This document shows positions 17,832-26,495 of a DNA stretch of 64,000 nucleotides, in pieces; the first letter of the stretch is position 1, and each line of letters opens with the position of its first letter. The notes under the pieces are model-generated. The model ran no database searches and had not been told where the DNA came from. It saw only the letters and a list, made by a program, of their open reading frames with translations. The DNA comes from an uncultured Prevotellaceae bacterium (GTDB taxonomy: Bacteria > Bacteroidota > Bacteroidia > Bacteroidales > Bacteroidaceae). The DNA lies in contig CACYME010000016.1 in assembly GCA_902775475.1 (NCBI GenBank), positions 62,001 through 126,000 on the forward strand, given 5' to 3'. The translations under genes were made by a program, and so were the position numbers.

Positions 17832-18443
17832 ATGAGACAGATTCTTTTGTTACTATCAGCCATCCTGTTAGCCTGCTGCTCATCAGACAGTGAGGCGATG
17901 GCATCTGGAACTTTCACACAACAACCAACAGCCATGACGATGAACATCACTATCGACGGCGCGACGCATGCCGTAACACTGGCCGACAATGCGGCCACGC
18001 AAGCCCTCTTGGCGAAGCTGCAGGAAGGCCCCATCACGTTATCGCTCAACACCAATGGCGACTTTGAAATCTGGGGCTCGCTCGGATTCTCGCTGCCTAC
18101 AGCCAACGAGCACATCGACTGTCAGCCGGGCGATGTCGTACTCTATAGCGGCAGCAACATCTGCATTTTCTATGGCTACAACTCCTATAGCTACACCCGT
18201 CTTGGCAGCATCAAGGGGCTCTCTGCCGAAGCACTGAAAGCCTTCTTGAAAGGTGGCCAGAGCCACATCGCCGTCACCCTGTCGCTTCCGGGAGCCACGG
18301 GCATCAGCCAAGCCTCCACATCAGCAGAGGAGGATGCCTATTTCTCGCTGAACGGAACGAGGGCAGGGCGTCACGCAAAGGGCCTCTATATTAAGCGCCC
18401 GGCCAAAGGGCAGGGCAAGGGCAGCAAGAAAGTGGTCTTATAA
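17832..18443 (+). CDS. Cyclophilin-like-fold lipoprotein
   Basis: A 203-aa lipoprotein: signal RQILLLLSAILLACCSSDSE with lipidated Cys at about residue 14-15. From about residue 38 it carries a cyclophilin-like fold seen in small bacterial proteins of unknown function: MNITIDGATHAVTLADNAAT, then a PGDVVLYSGSNICIFYG block and YTRLGSI. Three elements (TLADNAA, GDVxLY, YTRLG) identify that family. The C-terminus is rich in Lys/Gly and unrelated. The longer frame from 17766 is rejected because it includes the promoter. It stands alone, converging on the MBL hydrolase gene with a 6-bp gap. Confidence 0.82.
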   Translation: MRQILLLLSAILLACCSSDSEAMASGTFTQQPTAMTMNITIDGATHAVTLADNAATQALLAKLQEGPITLSLNTNGDFEIWGSLGFSLPTANEHIDCQPGDVVLYSGSNICIFYGYNSYSYTRLGSIKGLSAEALKAFLKGGQSHIAVTLSLPGATGISQASTSAEEDAYFSLNGTRAGRHAKGLYIKRPAKGQGKGSKKVVL

Positions 18444-18449
18444 GGCCTG

Positions 18450-19217
18450 TCAGCAGTCGATGCTCATCTGTAGACCATCGTAGGCCAGTTCTACTCCTTC
18501 GGGCAACAGGGCATTACCCTCGTTATGGAGCCCGATGTCGTGGCAGACGTGGGTGAGGAGGGTGTGACGTGCACCTACACGCTGGGCGAAGCTGACGGCA
18601 TCGGCCACAAGCTGATGGCTGTGGTGGGGACGGTCGAAGCGGAGGGCATTCACCACGAGGGTCTGCACGCCGCTGAGCAGCGCCTCCTGGTCGGGGGCGA
18701 TGGTTTTCATGTCGGTGATGTAGGCAAAATTGCCAAAACGATAACCGAGGATGGGCAGCTGGCCATGCATCACTTCGATGGGCAGGATGTCAATGTCGCC
18801 GATGCGGAAGGCCTGCCCGGCATGAATCTCGTGCAGACCGATGGCCGGCACGCCGGGATAGCGGTTGGCTGCAAAACAATAGGGGAGCATCTGTAACATG
18901 CCCTTCCGGGCCAGGGGGTCGGCATAGACATTGATTTCGCCAAACTGGCAGTAGGGTCGCACATCGTCCATGCCTCCTACGTGGTCGTAGTGAGAATGAG
19001 TGACGAGAATGCCATCGATACGTCGGAAGGACTGGGGCAGGATTTGCTGGCGGAAGTCGGGGCCGCAGTCAATGAGCAGACGTGTGCTGCTGGTCTCTAC
19101 GAGGATGGAGCAACGAAGACGCTTGTCCTTCGCGTCGTTGCTCTGGCATACGCGGCATTGGCAGCCAATGACGGGAACGCCGCAGGAAGTGCCTGTGCCA
19201 AGGAAGGTGACTTTCAT
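18450..19217 (-). CDS. MBL-fold metal-dependent hydrolase (PhnP/ElaC-like)
   Basis: A 255-aa metallo-beta-lactamase-fold enzyme. The metal site is clear: THSHYDHVGG (HxHxDH), with further ligands in the FAYITDMKTI and RPHHSH regions. FLGTGTSCGVPVIGCQCRVC at residues 5-24 is typical of the PhnP-like branch, phosphodiesterases that often hold an extra zinc through the Cys cluster. The substrate is unknown here. Its start overlaps the murB stop by 4 bp, so it is translationally coupled to murB and last in a three-gene unit. Confidence 0.9.
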   Translation of the reverse strand: MKVTFLGTGTSCGVPVIGCQCRVCQSNDAKDKRLRCSILVETSSTRLLIDCGPDFRQQILPQSFRRIDGILVTHSHYDHVGGMDDVRPYCQFGEINVYADPLARKGMLQMLPYCFAANRYPGVPAIGLHEIHAGQAFRIGDIDILPIEVMHGQLPILGYRFGNFAYITDMKTIAPDQEALLSGVQTLVVNALRFDRPHHSHQLVADAVSFAQRVGARHTLLTHVCHDIGLHNEGNALLPEGVELAYDGLQMSIDC

Positions 19218-20230
19218 ACGATGTTGACTTCTGGTTCCAGTTCTATTCCGAATCTATCCTTCACGTCTTTCTGAATGGCCTGGCACAGCGCCACTATGTC
19301 GGGGCCGGTGGCTCCGCCAAGATTCACCAGCACCAGCGCCTGCTTGGCCCAGACACCAGCGGGGCCCAGCGAGCGACCTTTCCATCCGCACTGGTCGATG
19401 AGCCATGCGGCAGGTATCTTCTCGTGCTGTTCATCAATAGGATAGTGTGGCATCTGGGGGTGGCGCTGCAGTAGGCTCGTGTACAAGGCTTTGTCTACTA
19501 CAGGGTTCATGAAGAAGCTGCCAGCATTGCCCACCTCTTCTTCGGGGTCGGGCAGCTTCGAGCGCCTGATGTCGATGATGGTTTGCCGCAGCTCTTGAGC
19601 CGTGGGGTGAGGCAGTGCACGCCGTTCCAGTTCCTGGCGGATGTTTCCGTAGTCGAGGCTGGGCATGGCGCTCCTTTGCAGGCGCAGTGCAACATGGGTA
19701 ATGAGGTAGCGGTTCTTCCATTCGTGCTTGAAGCGACTGTCGCGGTAGCCGTATCGGCACTCGGCAGCACTGATGCGGACTTGCCGACCTGTGGCTATCT
19801 CCACCGCCAGGAGGTGGTCGATGAATTGTGCTGCCTCGGAACCGTAGGCCCCGATGTTCTGCACTGCTGCCGCTCCCGTCTCGCCCGGGATGATTGACAG
19901 GCAGGCCAGACTGGTGAAGCCCTGCTCAACAGTCCAGCGGACCACGTCGTCCCACCGCTCGCCGCTTCCACAGCGCACGATGGCCTCGCCGTGATGTTCT
20001 GTGAGGGTGATGCCTTTGACGTTGGCGTGCACCACGGTGCCCTGGAAGTCTTGCGTCAAAAGCAGGTTGCTGCCGCTGCCAATGGTCATGAATGCCTCTT
20101 GGGCTTCGCGTAGCAGCGAGGCCACTTCCTGCGCCTCCCTGACTGTGTCATATTCCAGGAAGCGGTTGCAGCGGACATTGATGCCAAAAGTGTTGTGAGC
20201 CAGCAGACTATGGTTTCTCTCGTCTCTCAT
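19214..20230 (-). CDS. murB: UDP-N-acetylenolpyruvoylglucosamine reductase
   Basis: FAD enzyme that reduces UDP-GlcNAc-enolpyruvate to UDP-MurNAc in cytosolic peptidoglycan precursor synthesis. The 338-aa protein is of the longer type I form: FAD loop GSGSNLLL near residue 53, CRYGYRDSRFK with the active-site Tyr/Arg, NAGSFFMNPV with the proton-donor Ser, then the IPAAWLIDQCGWKG block and a C-terminal catalytic Glu in ELEPEVNIV. It lies 13 bp downstream of a lipoprotein gene and overlaps the MBL hydrolase gene by 4 bp. Confidence 0.97.
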   Translation of the reverse strand: MRDERNHSLLAHNTFGINVRCNRFLEYDTVREAQEVASLLREAQEAFMTIGSGSNLLLTQDFQGTVVHANVKGITLTEHHGEAIVRCGSGERWDDVVRWTVEQGFTSLACLSIIPGETGAAAVQNIGAYGSEAAQFIDHLLAVEIATGRQVRISAAECRYGYRDSRFKHEWKNRYLITHVALRLQRSAMPSLDYGNIRQELERRALPHPTAQELRQTIIDIRRSKLPDPEEEVGNAGSFFMNPVVDKALYTSLLQRHPQMPHYPIDEQHEKIPAAWLIDQCGWKGRSLGPAGVWAKQALVLVNLGGATGPDIVALCQAIQKDVKDRFGIELEPEVNIV

Positions 20231-20243
20231 CAGTAGAATTTGT

Positions 20244-21068
20244 TCATTCTGTTAGTTTAGCCAGTCGCCATTTGCCGCGGCGTTGGCGGAAGGTGAGCTC
20301 CATCTCCTCGCCGTTGGAAATGCCACAGACGATGATGGTCTTTTCGCGCGATGCTGACGAGGGCTTGCCGTAGACGATGGTGAAGATGCTGTCGCAGGGC
20401 AGCTCGGGTGCGAAGGCTTCCCAGGAGTCGGGAGTGATGAAGCCTTCCATCTGTGCGAAGTCGTCGTCGGGGTCGGGGCCAGAGAAGGCAATCTCGTCGC
20501 AGAGACTGCTGACCTGGAACGCCGAGTCGGAGGCAAACTGCTGGTAGAACTGCAGGAAGGAGGCATTCGCATGGTTAGCCAGGCGCTCCATCCTGATGGC
20601 CCGGAGCATCCATCGGCCATTGGCGCGGGTGAAGAGGAACTGTCGCACAGAGTCTTCGGTGAGGAAGATTTTCTCCACGGTCACATTGTTCGTCGCCGTG
20701 TCTTTCACCAGTTCGCGGTCAGAGGGAGCGTTTAGCACAAGGGTGTATTCTCCGGCATCCATGAACAACGGGTCCATCCGCCATTCGCCTTCGGTGATGA
20801 CGCGTGTGGCCTTGCCGTGCAGGCTTTCCTCGATGGGAAAGTCGATGCGGCGGCGCTGCAGCTGTTCGTTGCTGGCGAAGTAGTAAATGAAGTCGTCGAA
20901 AAGCCCGTCGGCTCCCCGGGGCAGGTCGTCGCTCTCATACCGTTCGGGCAGCGGTTCTTCTTCTGCCTCGTCATCCATGGCCATTTTCGCCTTCCGTCCG
21001 TCGGAGCACGATGCTGAGGCCAGCACGGCTGCCACGATGACGAAGAATGCCAAACGTTTAGTTCTCAT
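20244..21068 (-). CDS. DUF4348-type lipoprotein
   Basis: A 274-aa predicted lipoprotein: KRLAFFVIVAAVLASASC gives a lipobox with Cys at about residue 21. An acidic linker (DDEAEEEPLPERYESDD) follows, then a mixed alpha/beta domain (GLFDDFIYYFASNEQLQRRR, later FLFTRANGRWMLRAI). The pattern of repeated GRWML/GKWRL strands fits the Bacteroidota DUF4348 family, whose function is unknown. It is the first gene of the unit with murB and the MBL hydrolase, and its promoter is divergent from the tRNA promoter. Confidence 0.8.
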   Translation of the reverse strand: MRTKRLAFFVIVAAVLASASCSDGRKAKMAMDDEAEEEPLPERYESDDLPRGADGLFDDFIYYFASNEQLQRRRIDFPIEESLHGKATRVITEGEWRMDPLFMDAGEYTLVLNAPSDRELVKDTATNNVTVEKIFLTEDSVRQFLFTRANGRWMLRAIRMERLANHANASFLQFYQQFASDSAFQVSSLCDEIAFSGPDPDDDFAQMEGFITPDSWEAFAPELPCDSIFTIVYGKPSSASREKTIIVCGISNGEEMELTFRQRRGKWRLAKLTE

Positions 21069-21115
21069 TATTTATAATATACCTGAAAATGCAATATGCA
21101 ATTTCTTCTGAGGTG

Positions 21116-21123
21116 CAAAATTA
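21116..21123 (-). promoter_or_regulatory. Promoter element of lipoprotein-murB-MBL
   Basis: Minus-strand TAATTTTG, 47 bases before the ATG; back-to-back with the tRNA promoter at 21164-21195. Confidence 0.5.
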
Positions 21124-21163
21124 CAAATATTTTCTGCAATGGAGAAAAATAATCCCGAAAAAA

Positions 21164-21195
21164 TTTGTGGGAACGAAAAAAAATACCTACCTTTG
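21164..21195 (+). promoter_or_regulatory. Promoter of the tRNA-Arg/tRNA-Val unit
   Basis: TTTG (21164-21167), exactly 20 bases, TACCTTTG (21188-21195): a perfect match to the Bacteroidota primary promoter, 31 bases before the first tRNA. Confidence 0.85.
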
Positions 21196-21226
21196 CACCC
21201 GCTTAGATGAACAAGCAGAGGATGAA

Positions 21227-21300
21227 GGACCCGTAGCTTAGCTGAATAGAGCGTCAGATTCCGGTTCTGAAGGTCAAGGGTTTGAATCCCTTCGGGTTCA
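21227..21300 (+). tRNA. tRNA-Arg (anticodon CCG)
   Basis: Acceptor GGACCCG/CGGGTTC (one G-T pair), D stem GCTT/GAGC, anticodon stem TCAGA/TCTGA with loop TTCCGGT, T stem AAGGG/CCCTT with loop TTTGAAT, discriminator A. CCA is not encoded. Reads codon CGG. Confidence 0.95.
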
Positions 21301-21312
21301 CAAATAGCAAAC

Positions 21313-21387
21313 AGGAGCATAGCTCAGTTGGTTTAGAGCGCTTCAGTCACATTGAAGAGGTCTTGGGTTCGAGTCCCAATGTTCCTA
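21313..21387 (+). tRNA. tRNA-Val (anticodon CAC)
   Basis: Acceptor AGGAGCA/TGTTCCT, D stem GCTC/GAGC, anticodon stem CTTCA/TGAAG with loop GTCACAT (anticodon CAC), T stem TTGGG/CCCAA, discriminator A. It is 12 nt from tRNA-Arg and co-transcribed with it. Confidence 0.93.
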
Positions 21388-21393
21388 CAAGTT

Positions 21394-21433
21394 GAAAGGT
21401 TGAGACTAAGGTCGCAGCCTTTCTTCTTTTTTT
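21394..21433 (+). terminator. Terminator of the tRNA unit
   Basis: GAAAGGTTG (21394-21402) pairs with CAGCCTTTC (21415-21423), followed by TTCTTTTTTT. Confidence 0.8.
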
Positions 21434-21500
21434 GTATATATATCACTGTTTACTTTCATAGGAGAATACGGCTCAGTAGATTTTTCGGCTCATGCGAAAT

Positions 21501-22840
21501 TTAATGGGGGTAGGCATAAATCATAGCGAGTCTGTATAGGAAGAATTTCTCGTCCCTTATCCCTCTCAATGCAGCTCTAAATGCCTTGACCTTTGCATTG
21601 AACGACTCGGCAGCAGCATTGGATGACCTGTTGTTGTAGAAGTTGAGTATGTCGTCATAGTGCTCATAGAAAGTAGCAGCGATGACGTTGAAGGAATGGA
21701 ATCTCGCCTCTTCGACCTTGTTATACCACTTAGCCATAGAGAGCCTTGCTGCATCCTTGACGGTGTTCTTGGCAAAGATCATCCTCAGGGAATGGCAGAG
21801 CGAGTTGTAAGTCAGGATACAGCTCAAAGAGTATCCTGGCCCTCTTCTTCTGCCTGTCCGTCCACTTGTCCGCAGATTTGAAGAGCAGATATCTGCTCCG
21901 TGCCAGCAGTTCTTTCTTGGTGTCACCGTTCTCATAGCGGCAAGGGATGTACTCGCGGCCTTCGAGTTTTGCGTTCTCCACCTCATCATTGGCCTCCTGT
22001 ATGGCATCCCAGCGGTACTTGATGCGCATCTCCTGCACGGCATCGCAGGCCAGTTTCTGGATGTGGAAGCGATCGATGACACGCTGTGCCTTAGGAAAAC
22101 TGACGCGGACAATCTTGCGCATGGAGTCAGACAGGTCGAGCGTCACCTCCAGTACCTTCTCACGATCCTGCTCAGATATTGTCTCCAGAGCCTTGATGAC
22201 ATCCTCTGCCTTCGTACCGGACACTATGGCTACCAGACATTCCCGGCCACCATGACGGTCACGGTTGGTCACGATGGTGTAAAGATCTCCGTTGGACAGG
22301 CTTGTCTCGTCTATGGCCAGATTGGGACCGATATTCTCAGGGAAGACAAGCCACTTGTCGGCATGGGAGAGCTCACTCCAGGTACGATAGTCACTCAGTG
22401 TACTGCTTCTCAAACGTGTGCGCATCAATGTAGTAGAAGTCCTCAAGCGTACGGCAGGTCACGGAGGATCTCTCCATACGTCTCTTTTAAAAAGCCGCAA
22501 ACTCCTTCGAGTAGCGGGTTCCGTCGGCTGTCACCTTCAGAGGAAGGATGAAACTCTTGCCTGTGCGAGTGTCAACCCAACGGCGGCGGCGCAGAACCAG
22601 TACCACCTTGTGGTCGCGGGTCGGGAAGTCAGTCACCTCTACAGGGGCAATGACCCCCTTCGACTCGAAATGACAATCATTCTGTAGCTCATCCACCATC
22701 TTCTCGTCAAGCTGGATGTGCATCTCGGGCTCATCGTAAGCCTGTGTCTCAACATACTCAATGTTCGTTATAATGAAGTGCTCAAGCACATCCTTGGGCA
22801 GCACCATACGGGCCAGCATCAGTAATCCTTTGTCTTCCAT
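21501..22840 (-). pseudogene. Decayed ISL3-like (ISAon1-type) insertion sequence transposase
   Basis: Three pieces in different minus-strand frames make up one element. The 117-aa N-terminal ORF is 22487-22840 (start MEDKGLLMLARMVLPKDVLE). The catalytic part spans 21730-22446, with LAIDETSLSNGDLYTIVTNR holding the first Asp and RVIDRFHIQKL the second. The C-terminal part is in a third frame down to 21501 (RSSNAAAESFNAKVKAF with the Glu; end LAMIYAYPH). A two-ORF layout is normal for this group. The catalytic ORF is not intact: a frame break lies near 22400 (a stop after FEKQYTE, sequence resuming at SDYRTW) and another near 21805 (DLQLA to SLCHSLRMIF). No convincing terminal inverted repeats were found. 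Confidence 0.85.
22487..22840 (-). CDS. N-terminal ORF of the ISL3-like element
   Basis: A 117-aa protein, intact as a frame, beginning MEDKGLLMLARMVLPKDVLE and ending KVTADGTRYSKEFAAF, with an Arg-rich RRRRWVDTRTGKSF segment. It corresponds to the separate N-terminal ORF of ISAon1-type elements, probably for DNA binding. Because the downstream catalytic ORF is frameshifted, the element should not move by itself. The ATG is 4 bases from a TACCTTTG promoter element, so the message would be practically leaderless. Confidence 0.75.
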   Translation of the reverse strand: MEDKGLLMLARMVLPKDVLEHFIITNIEYVETQAYDEPEMHIQLDEKMVDELQNDCHFESKGVIAPVEVTDFPTRDHKVVLVLRRRRWVDTRTGKSFILPLKVTADGTRYSKEFAAF

Positions 22841-22844
22841 ACGG

Positions 22845-22852
22845 CAAAGGTA
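22845..22852 (-). promoter_or_regulatory. Promoter element of the ISL3-like element
   Basis: Minus-strand TACCTTTG, 4 bases before the ATG at 22840. Confidence 0.55.
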
Positions 22853-23080
22853 ATGAATTTAATTAAAACTTTCCCAATCGGTTGTACTATACATATTGGC
22901 AAAAAAACCATATGAATCCCTGTCTTTTGGGCATTAATTTGACAAGATTTGGCATAAATCCCTTCAGAGTCTGTCAAACAGACGGATTTTATTTCATATA
23001 TTTCTCAAATTTCTCTGAGAAAAGTTTGTAACTACTCAGTCATGTCCCCATGACTTCTTAGGGGGCACCAAGCGTGCCTC

Positions 23081-24598
23081 CTAAGAAGTGATAGTATCGA
23101 TAAAGCTACTGTCCGGATTGTCCTCAATCATCAGTTGGTAGAGCGTTCCAAACTTTGAAACTCCATTTCTCTTTGCAGTCTCGACAATGGAATGAAAGCA
23201 TGCATACTGTTCTGCTCCCGCTTGTGTCCTGAATCCTCCTGAGACCTTGGTCTTCACCTTTAGAATTCTGATAGTGCCTTCGCTGCTGTTGTTATGATGG
23301 GGTACGCCCTCATGGTCGAGGAAAGTAAAGAGGTAGTCCTTGCACAGGATGATTCCGTTCTGCAGAGTCTGGAACTCCTTTCCGTAGTGTCCCACATCCT
23401 CGTCAAGGAGTCTGTCCATCCTTTTCTCGAAGGACTTCCTAACCTCCGTTCCGGGCACTCCGCACTTGCTTTCATTCCAAGTGTGTATGGCATCGCGCAG
23501 CAGTTCCTGCACACTGCCCGCCCACTGCTGCTCCTTGTTGATGTCGTTGAGATACTGCAGGTTCCTCAGCAGGTGGGCAAGGCATACCTGATGGCCGCTG
23601 ACCTCCAGCGTGAAGTAGGTGCTGTGACGGTCTGTATAGAGTATGAGCCTCTTCAGGTACGGCAGTATGCCATGTTCCTCCAATGCCTTGATGCCTCGCG
23701 AGCGGTCGGCAAACACATAGCAGTACTTCTCGCACTGCAGGCACCAGAACCAGCACAGCAGCTTGTTGATGTACACGCCGGTCTCGTCCATGCCTGCGGC
23801 CTCTTCCTTGCTGATGTACTCCAGCAGGGCAGTATATACGGGCAATGCCTTCTTGGCATTCCGCTCCAGTATGTTCTTCACCGTGCCCTCGTAGAACGAC
23901 TTCACGCAGAATACGTCGCGCATGGTCTCGGCTATCCTGTCAAACGTTACGGACTGCACCACGGAAAGGTATATCACCAGGGCCTGGAGCTTCGGCCCGT
24001 ATGAGGTTTTCTTGCTGTTTCCGCCGGGCAGTTTCGCGTTTGCTTTCTTGTGGCAGTGAGGGCATACGACGGTATAACGTCTGTGCTCCGTCACTTCCGG
24101 CTCCACCAGGATGCCGGCGATGTCTATCACCTGTGTCGTCATGGTGCATACCTGCTCGGCATCCTCGGCGATGACGGCTCCGCAGTGGGGGCATATCTTC
24201 ACGCGGTGCTCCTCCTTCCTCGCCGGGTTGTCGGTCTTGGCAAGCTCATGGCCCTTATGGCCAAACTGCCCGCCGCTCGGCCTGCCGGAAGGCTCACGCA
24301 GCGAACGGGTGCGCAGAGCCGCCTGCCCCGCTATCGACTGCTGGGTAGGAGGAACGCTGGAGTTGGTGCGGTCCTTCTCAACCTTACTGCCACCGAGTTT
24401 CTCTATCTCAGCCTTGAGCCGTGTCACTTCTGCCTTGAGGCTCTTGTTCTCCACTACGAGACGGGTGTTGTTGCGGTTTAGACGCGAGACCACACTCTTG
24501 CACGCAGACAGCTCGGACTCCAATGCTGAAGTCTTTTCACGGAGTGCCCTAATGGCATCTGCAATGTCGGTCACGGAAGTGATATTGTCCAAACTCAT
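23081..24598 (-). CDS. IS66-family transposase
   Basis: 505 aa from ATG 24598. An N-terminal coiled coil (residues ~10-75, heptads of Leu/Ile with Lys/Glu) leads into a SVPPTQQ linker, a zinc finger (CPHCGAV, later CPHCHKK) and the DDE catalytic core: GMDETGVYIN, LILYTDRHST and SSEGTIRILKVK supply the acidic residues. No stop or frameshift breaks it, so the element may be active. The ATG lies 4 bases from a TACCTTTG element; the 9 codons upstream of it are therefore probably not translated. Confidence 0.93.
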   Translation of the reverse strand: MSLDNITSVTDIADAIRALREKTSALESELSACKSVVSRLNRNNTRLVVENKSLKAEVTRLKAEIEKLGGSKVEKDRTNSSVPPTQQSIAGQAALRTRSLREPSGRPSGGQFGHKGHELAKTDNPARKEEHRVKICPHCGAVIAEDAEQVCTMTTQVIDIAGILVEPEVTEHRRYTVVCPHCHKKANAKLPGGNSKKTSYGPKLQALVIYLSVVQSVTFDRIAETMRDVFCVKSFYEGTVKNILERNAKKALPVYTALLEYISKEEAAGMDETGVYINKLLCWFWCLQCEKYCYVFADRSRGIKALEEHGILPYLKRLILYTDRHSTYFTLEVSGHQVCLAHLLRNLQYLNDINKEQQWAGSVQELLRDAIHTWNESKCGVPGTEVRKSFEKRMDRLLDEDVGHYGKEFQTLQNGIILCKDYLFTFLDHEGVPHHNNSSEGTIRILKVKTKVSGGFRTQAGAEQYACFHSIVETAKRNGVSKFGTLYQLMIEDNPDSSFIDTITS

Positions 24599-24602
24599 GC
24601 CG

Positions 24603-24610
24603 CAAAGGTA
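24603..24610 (-). promoter_or_regulatory. Promoter element of the IS66 transposase
   Basis: Minus-strand TACCTTTG immediately before the start codon. Confidence 0.6.
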
Positions 24611-24625
24611 CAACTTCGCTGGCAT

Positions 24626-24910
24626 TCCCCCAAATGCCTAAACATAGTTTAACATCTTATGAACCAGTGAATTAAGTCAAATAAGGATGGCACTGCCACA
24701 GGCTGTACCCCCCTATGTCTTAACCCCGCGGAACGGGCTGTTCCTGACGAAATTAGCAATACATCATGCTGGAATCCAGATGGTTAAGTGCTTTTTGGAA
24801 ATCGTTTACCATGCTTTAAGACTTTTCCTTAGCCGATGCTCATTAGATTTTATTAACGGCAATGGCTTTCATTCCAATACATGAAAACCTAAAAAACTAA
24901 GGCTGTAATG
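24626..24910. other. Non-coding upstream part of the IS66 element
   Basis: About 285 bp between the transposase promoter and the right inverted repeat. It contains no ORF resembling IS66 TnpA or TnpB and no strong hairpin. I see nothing else in it. Confidence 0.5.
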
Positions 24911-25003
24911 ATGACAGAGTAGTTACCAACACTGTGGCTGCTTTCTGCGTTGTTTTTAGGGAAAACTGTGATTCAAAAATGATTCAGTCTTCCCTTTACT
25001 TTT

Positions 25004-25039
25004 CAAGCTAACACACTGAAAAATCAATGTGTTAGCTTG
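25004..25039. terminator. Hairpin next to tRNA-Pro
   Basis: CAAGCTAACACA (25004-25015) pairs perfectly with TGTGTTAGCTTG (25028-25039). It lies downstream of the minus-strand tRNA-Pro and may terminate it, but no U tract follows in that direction. Confidence 0.5.
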
Positions 25040-25046
25040 TATTTTG

Positions 25047-25119
25047 TCGAGGTGACAGGACTCGAACCTGCGACATCCTGGTCCCAAACCAGGAACGCTA
25101 CCAACTGCGCTACACCTCG
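25047..25119 (-). tRNA. tRNA-Pro (anticodon TGG)
   Basis: On the minus strand: acceptor CGAGGTG/CACCTCG, D stem GCGC/GCGT, anticodon stem CCTGG/CCAGG with loop TTTGGGA (anticodon TGG), T stem GCAGG/CCTGT with loop TTCGAGT, discriminator A. CCA is not encoded. Confidence 0.96.
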
Positions 25120-25131
25120 ATTTTGCGGGTG

Positions 25132-25139
25132 CAAAGGTA
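25132..25139 (-). promoter_or_regulatory. Promoter element of tRNA-Pro
   Basis: Minus-strand TACCTTTG, 12 bases before the tRNA 5' end. Confidence 0.6.
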
Positions 25140-25173
25140 CAAAAAAAAGTGGAAAGGGGAAAGCTTTTTAAGT

Positions 25174-25275
25174 AAAAAGTGAAAAGTGAAAAGTGAAAAG
25201 CGGGCTGTTTTTGCATTTTTTATATATTCAACCTCGCTTATCACTTTTCAATTATCACTTCTCAGTTATTACTTG
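25174..25275. repeat. AGTGAAAAG-type short repeats between tRNA-Pro and spt
   Basis: AAAAGTGAAAAGTGAAAAGTG runs are followed about 40 bp later by complementary TCACTTTTCAATTATCACTT. They can fold into one imperfect hairpin that would end the spt transcript. Confidence 0.45.
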
Positions 25276-26456
25276 ATGATGCCCTGCTCAACGAAGATTT
25301 TCTTTAGGGCAATAACCGAGCGCTCAACCTGCTCGTTCGTGTGCGTGGCCATGAGGGCATAGCGCACAAGGGTGTCCTGCGGTGCACATGCCGGAGGAAT
25401 GACCGGGTTGATGAACACGCCTGCATTGAATGCAAGAGCTGTTACAAGGAAAGTCTTGTCGACATCGCGCACGTAAAGCGGGATAATCGGGCTCTCCGTG
25501 TCGCCAATCTCAAAGCCTTCTTCACGGAAGCGCTTCAGGGCATAGTTGGTGACATCCCAAAGGGCCTGTATCCGCTCCGGCTCCTGCTGAATGATATGCA
25601 GAGCCTCCATGGCAGCAGCAGTGGCCGCAGGAGTGTTGGATGCAGAGAAGATATAGGTGCGGCAAGTGTGGCGAAGATAGTTAATCGTGTCGAAGTCTCC
25701 TGCGATGAATCCACCGATGCTGGCCAGCGACTTTGAGAAAGTGCCCATGATGAGGTCAACATCCTTTGTCACGCCAAAATGGTCGCAGACGCCACGTCCC
25801 TGACGTCCGAAGACGCCGATGCCGTGAGCCTCGTCAACCATGATAGAGCAGTTGTATTTCTTCTTCAAGGCCACGATTTCCGGCAGTTTTGCCAGATCGC
25901 CTTCCATCGAGAACACACCGTCAATGACTATCAACTTCACAGCCTCCTGAGGTAGCTTCTGGAGCACGCGCTCCAGATCTTCCATGTCGTTGTGCTTGTA
26001 GTGTAGCTGCTTGGCAAAAGCCAAACGGCGACCATCGACAATGCTGGCATGGTCGCGGTCGTCGCAGATGACGAAATCGTCCTTTCCCAGCAGGGCAGGA
26101 ATGACGCCCTGGTTGACGCTGAAGCCGGTGGAGCAGGAGATGCAGTCTTCCTTGCCGACGAACTCGGCCAGTTCCTTCTCCAGCTGCACATGCAAGTCGA
26201 GCGTACCGTTAAGGAACCGACTTCCGGCACAGCCCGTTCCATATTTATCGAGCGCAGCCTTTGCCTTGTCAATGATGCGCTGGTCGCCGGTGAGCCCTGT
26301 GTAGGCATTCGAACCAAACATCAGCACCTTGTGGCCTCCCATTTCGACCTCGGTGCCCTGTTTTCCTGTGATTGAGCGGAAGTAAGGGTAAATGCCCTTA
26401 GCCATGGCTTCCTGAGGCCTGCGGTAGGCTTTGAACCGTTCTTGTAGTTGTCCCAT
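25269..26456 (-). CDS. spt: Serine palmitoyltransferase (PLP-dependent)
   Basis: Condenses L-serine with acyl-CoA to 3-ketosphinganine, the entry step of the sphingolipids of Bacteroidales membranes. The 395-aa protein is an alpha-oxoamine synthase: GSNAYTGLTGDQR at 48-60, the PLP-stacking His136 (DDRDHASIVDG), DEAHGIG at 208-214 and the PLP-binding lysine K242 in GTFSKSLASIGGF. The N-terminus and overall sequence are close to what I recall of the Bacteroides enzyme; KBL or BioF would differ at several blocks. It is divergent from a lipid kinase gene, the same pairing I recall in Bacteroides, which supports a sphingolipid role. Confidence 0.92.
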   Translation of the reverse strand: MGQLQERFKAYRRPQEAMAKGIYPYFRSITGKQGTEVEMGGHKVLMFGSNAYTGLTGDQRIIDKAKAALDKYGTGCAGSRFLNGTLDLHVQLEKELAEFVGKEDCISCSTGFSVNQGVIPALLGKDDFVICDDRDHASIVDGRRLAFAKQLHYKHNDMEDLERVLQKLPQEAVKLIVIDGVFSMEGDLAKLPEIVALKKKYNCSIMVDEAHGIGVFGRQGRGVCDHFGVTKDVDLIMGTFSKSLASIGGFIAGDFDTINYLRHTCRTYIFSASNTPAATAAAMEALHIIQQEPERIQALWDVTNYALKRFREEGFEIGDTESPIIPLYVRDVDKTFLVTALAFNAGVFINPVIPPACAPQDTLVRYALMATHTNEQVERSVIALKKIFVEQGIIK

Positions 26457-26495
26457 AAATCTGTTACAGGTGTTTTCAAATTTTTAATCAGGCTG

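Larger units (their letters stand above)
23028..24926 (-). mobile_element. IS66-type insertion sequence (about 1.9 kb)
   Basis: Ends are inverted repeats GTAACTACTCAGTCAT (23028-23043) and its complement ATGACAGAGTAGTTAC (24911-24926), 15 of 16 matching and starting with GTAA as is typical for the IS66 family. One transposase ORF is inside; no TnpA/TnpB accessory ORFs are seen. The 8 bases outside the ends (AAAAGTTT and CAACACTG) differ, so no target duplication is visible. Confidence 0.85.

Noticed and set aside
21430-22960. Terminal inverted repeats of the ISL3-like element
   Set aside because: I compared both flanks and found only short chance matches such as GGCATAAATC in direct orientation.
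23020-24934. 8-bp target duplication around the IS66 element
   Set aside because: The bases outside the two inverted repeats differ (AAAAGTTT and CAACACTG).
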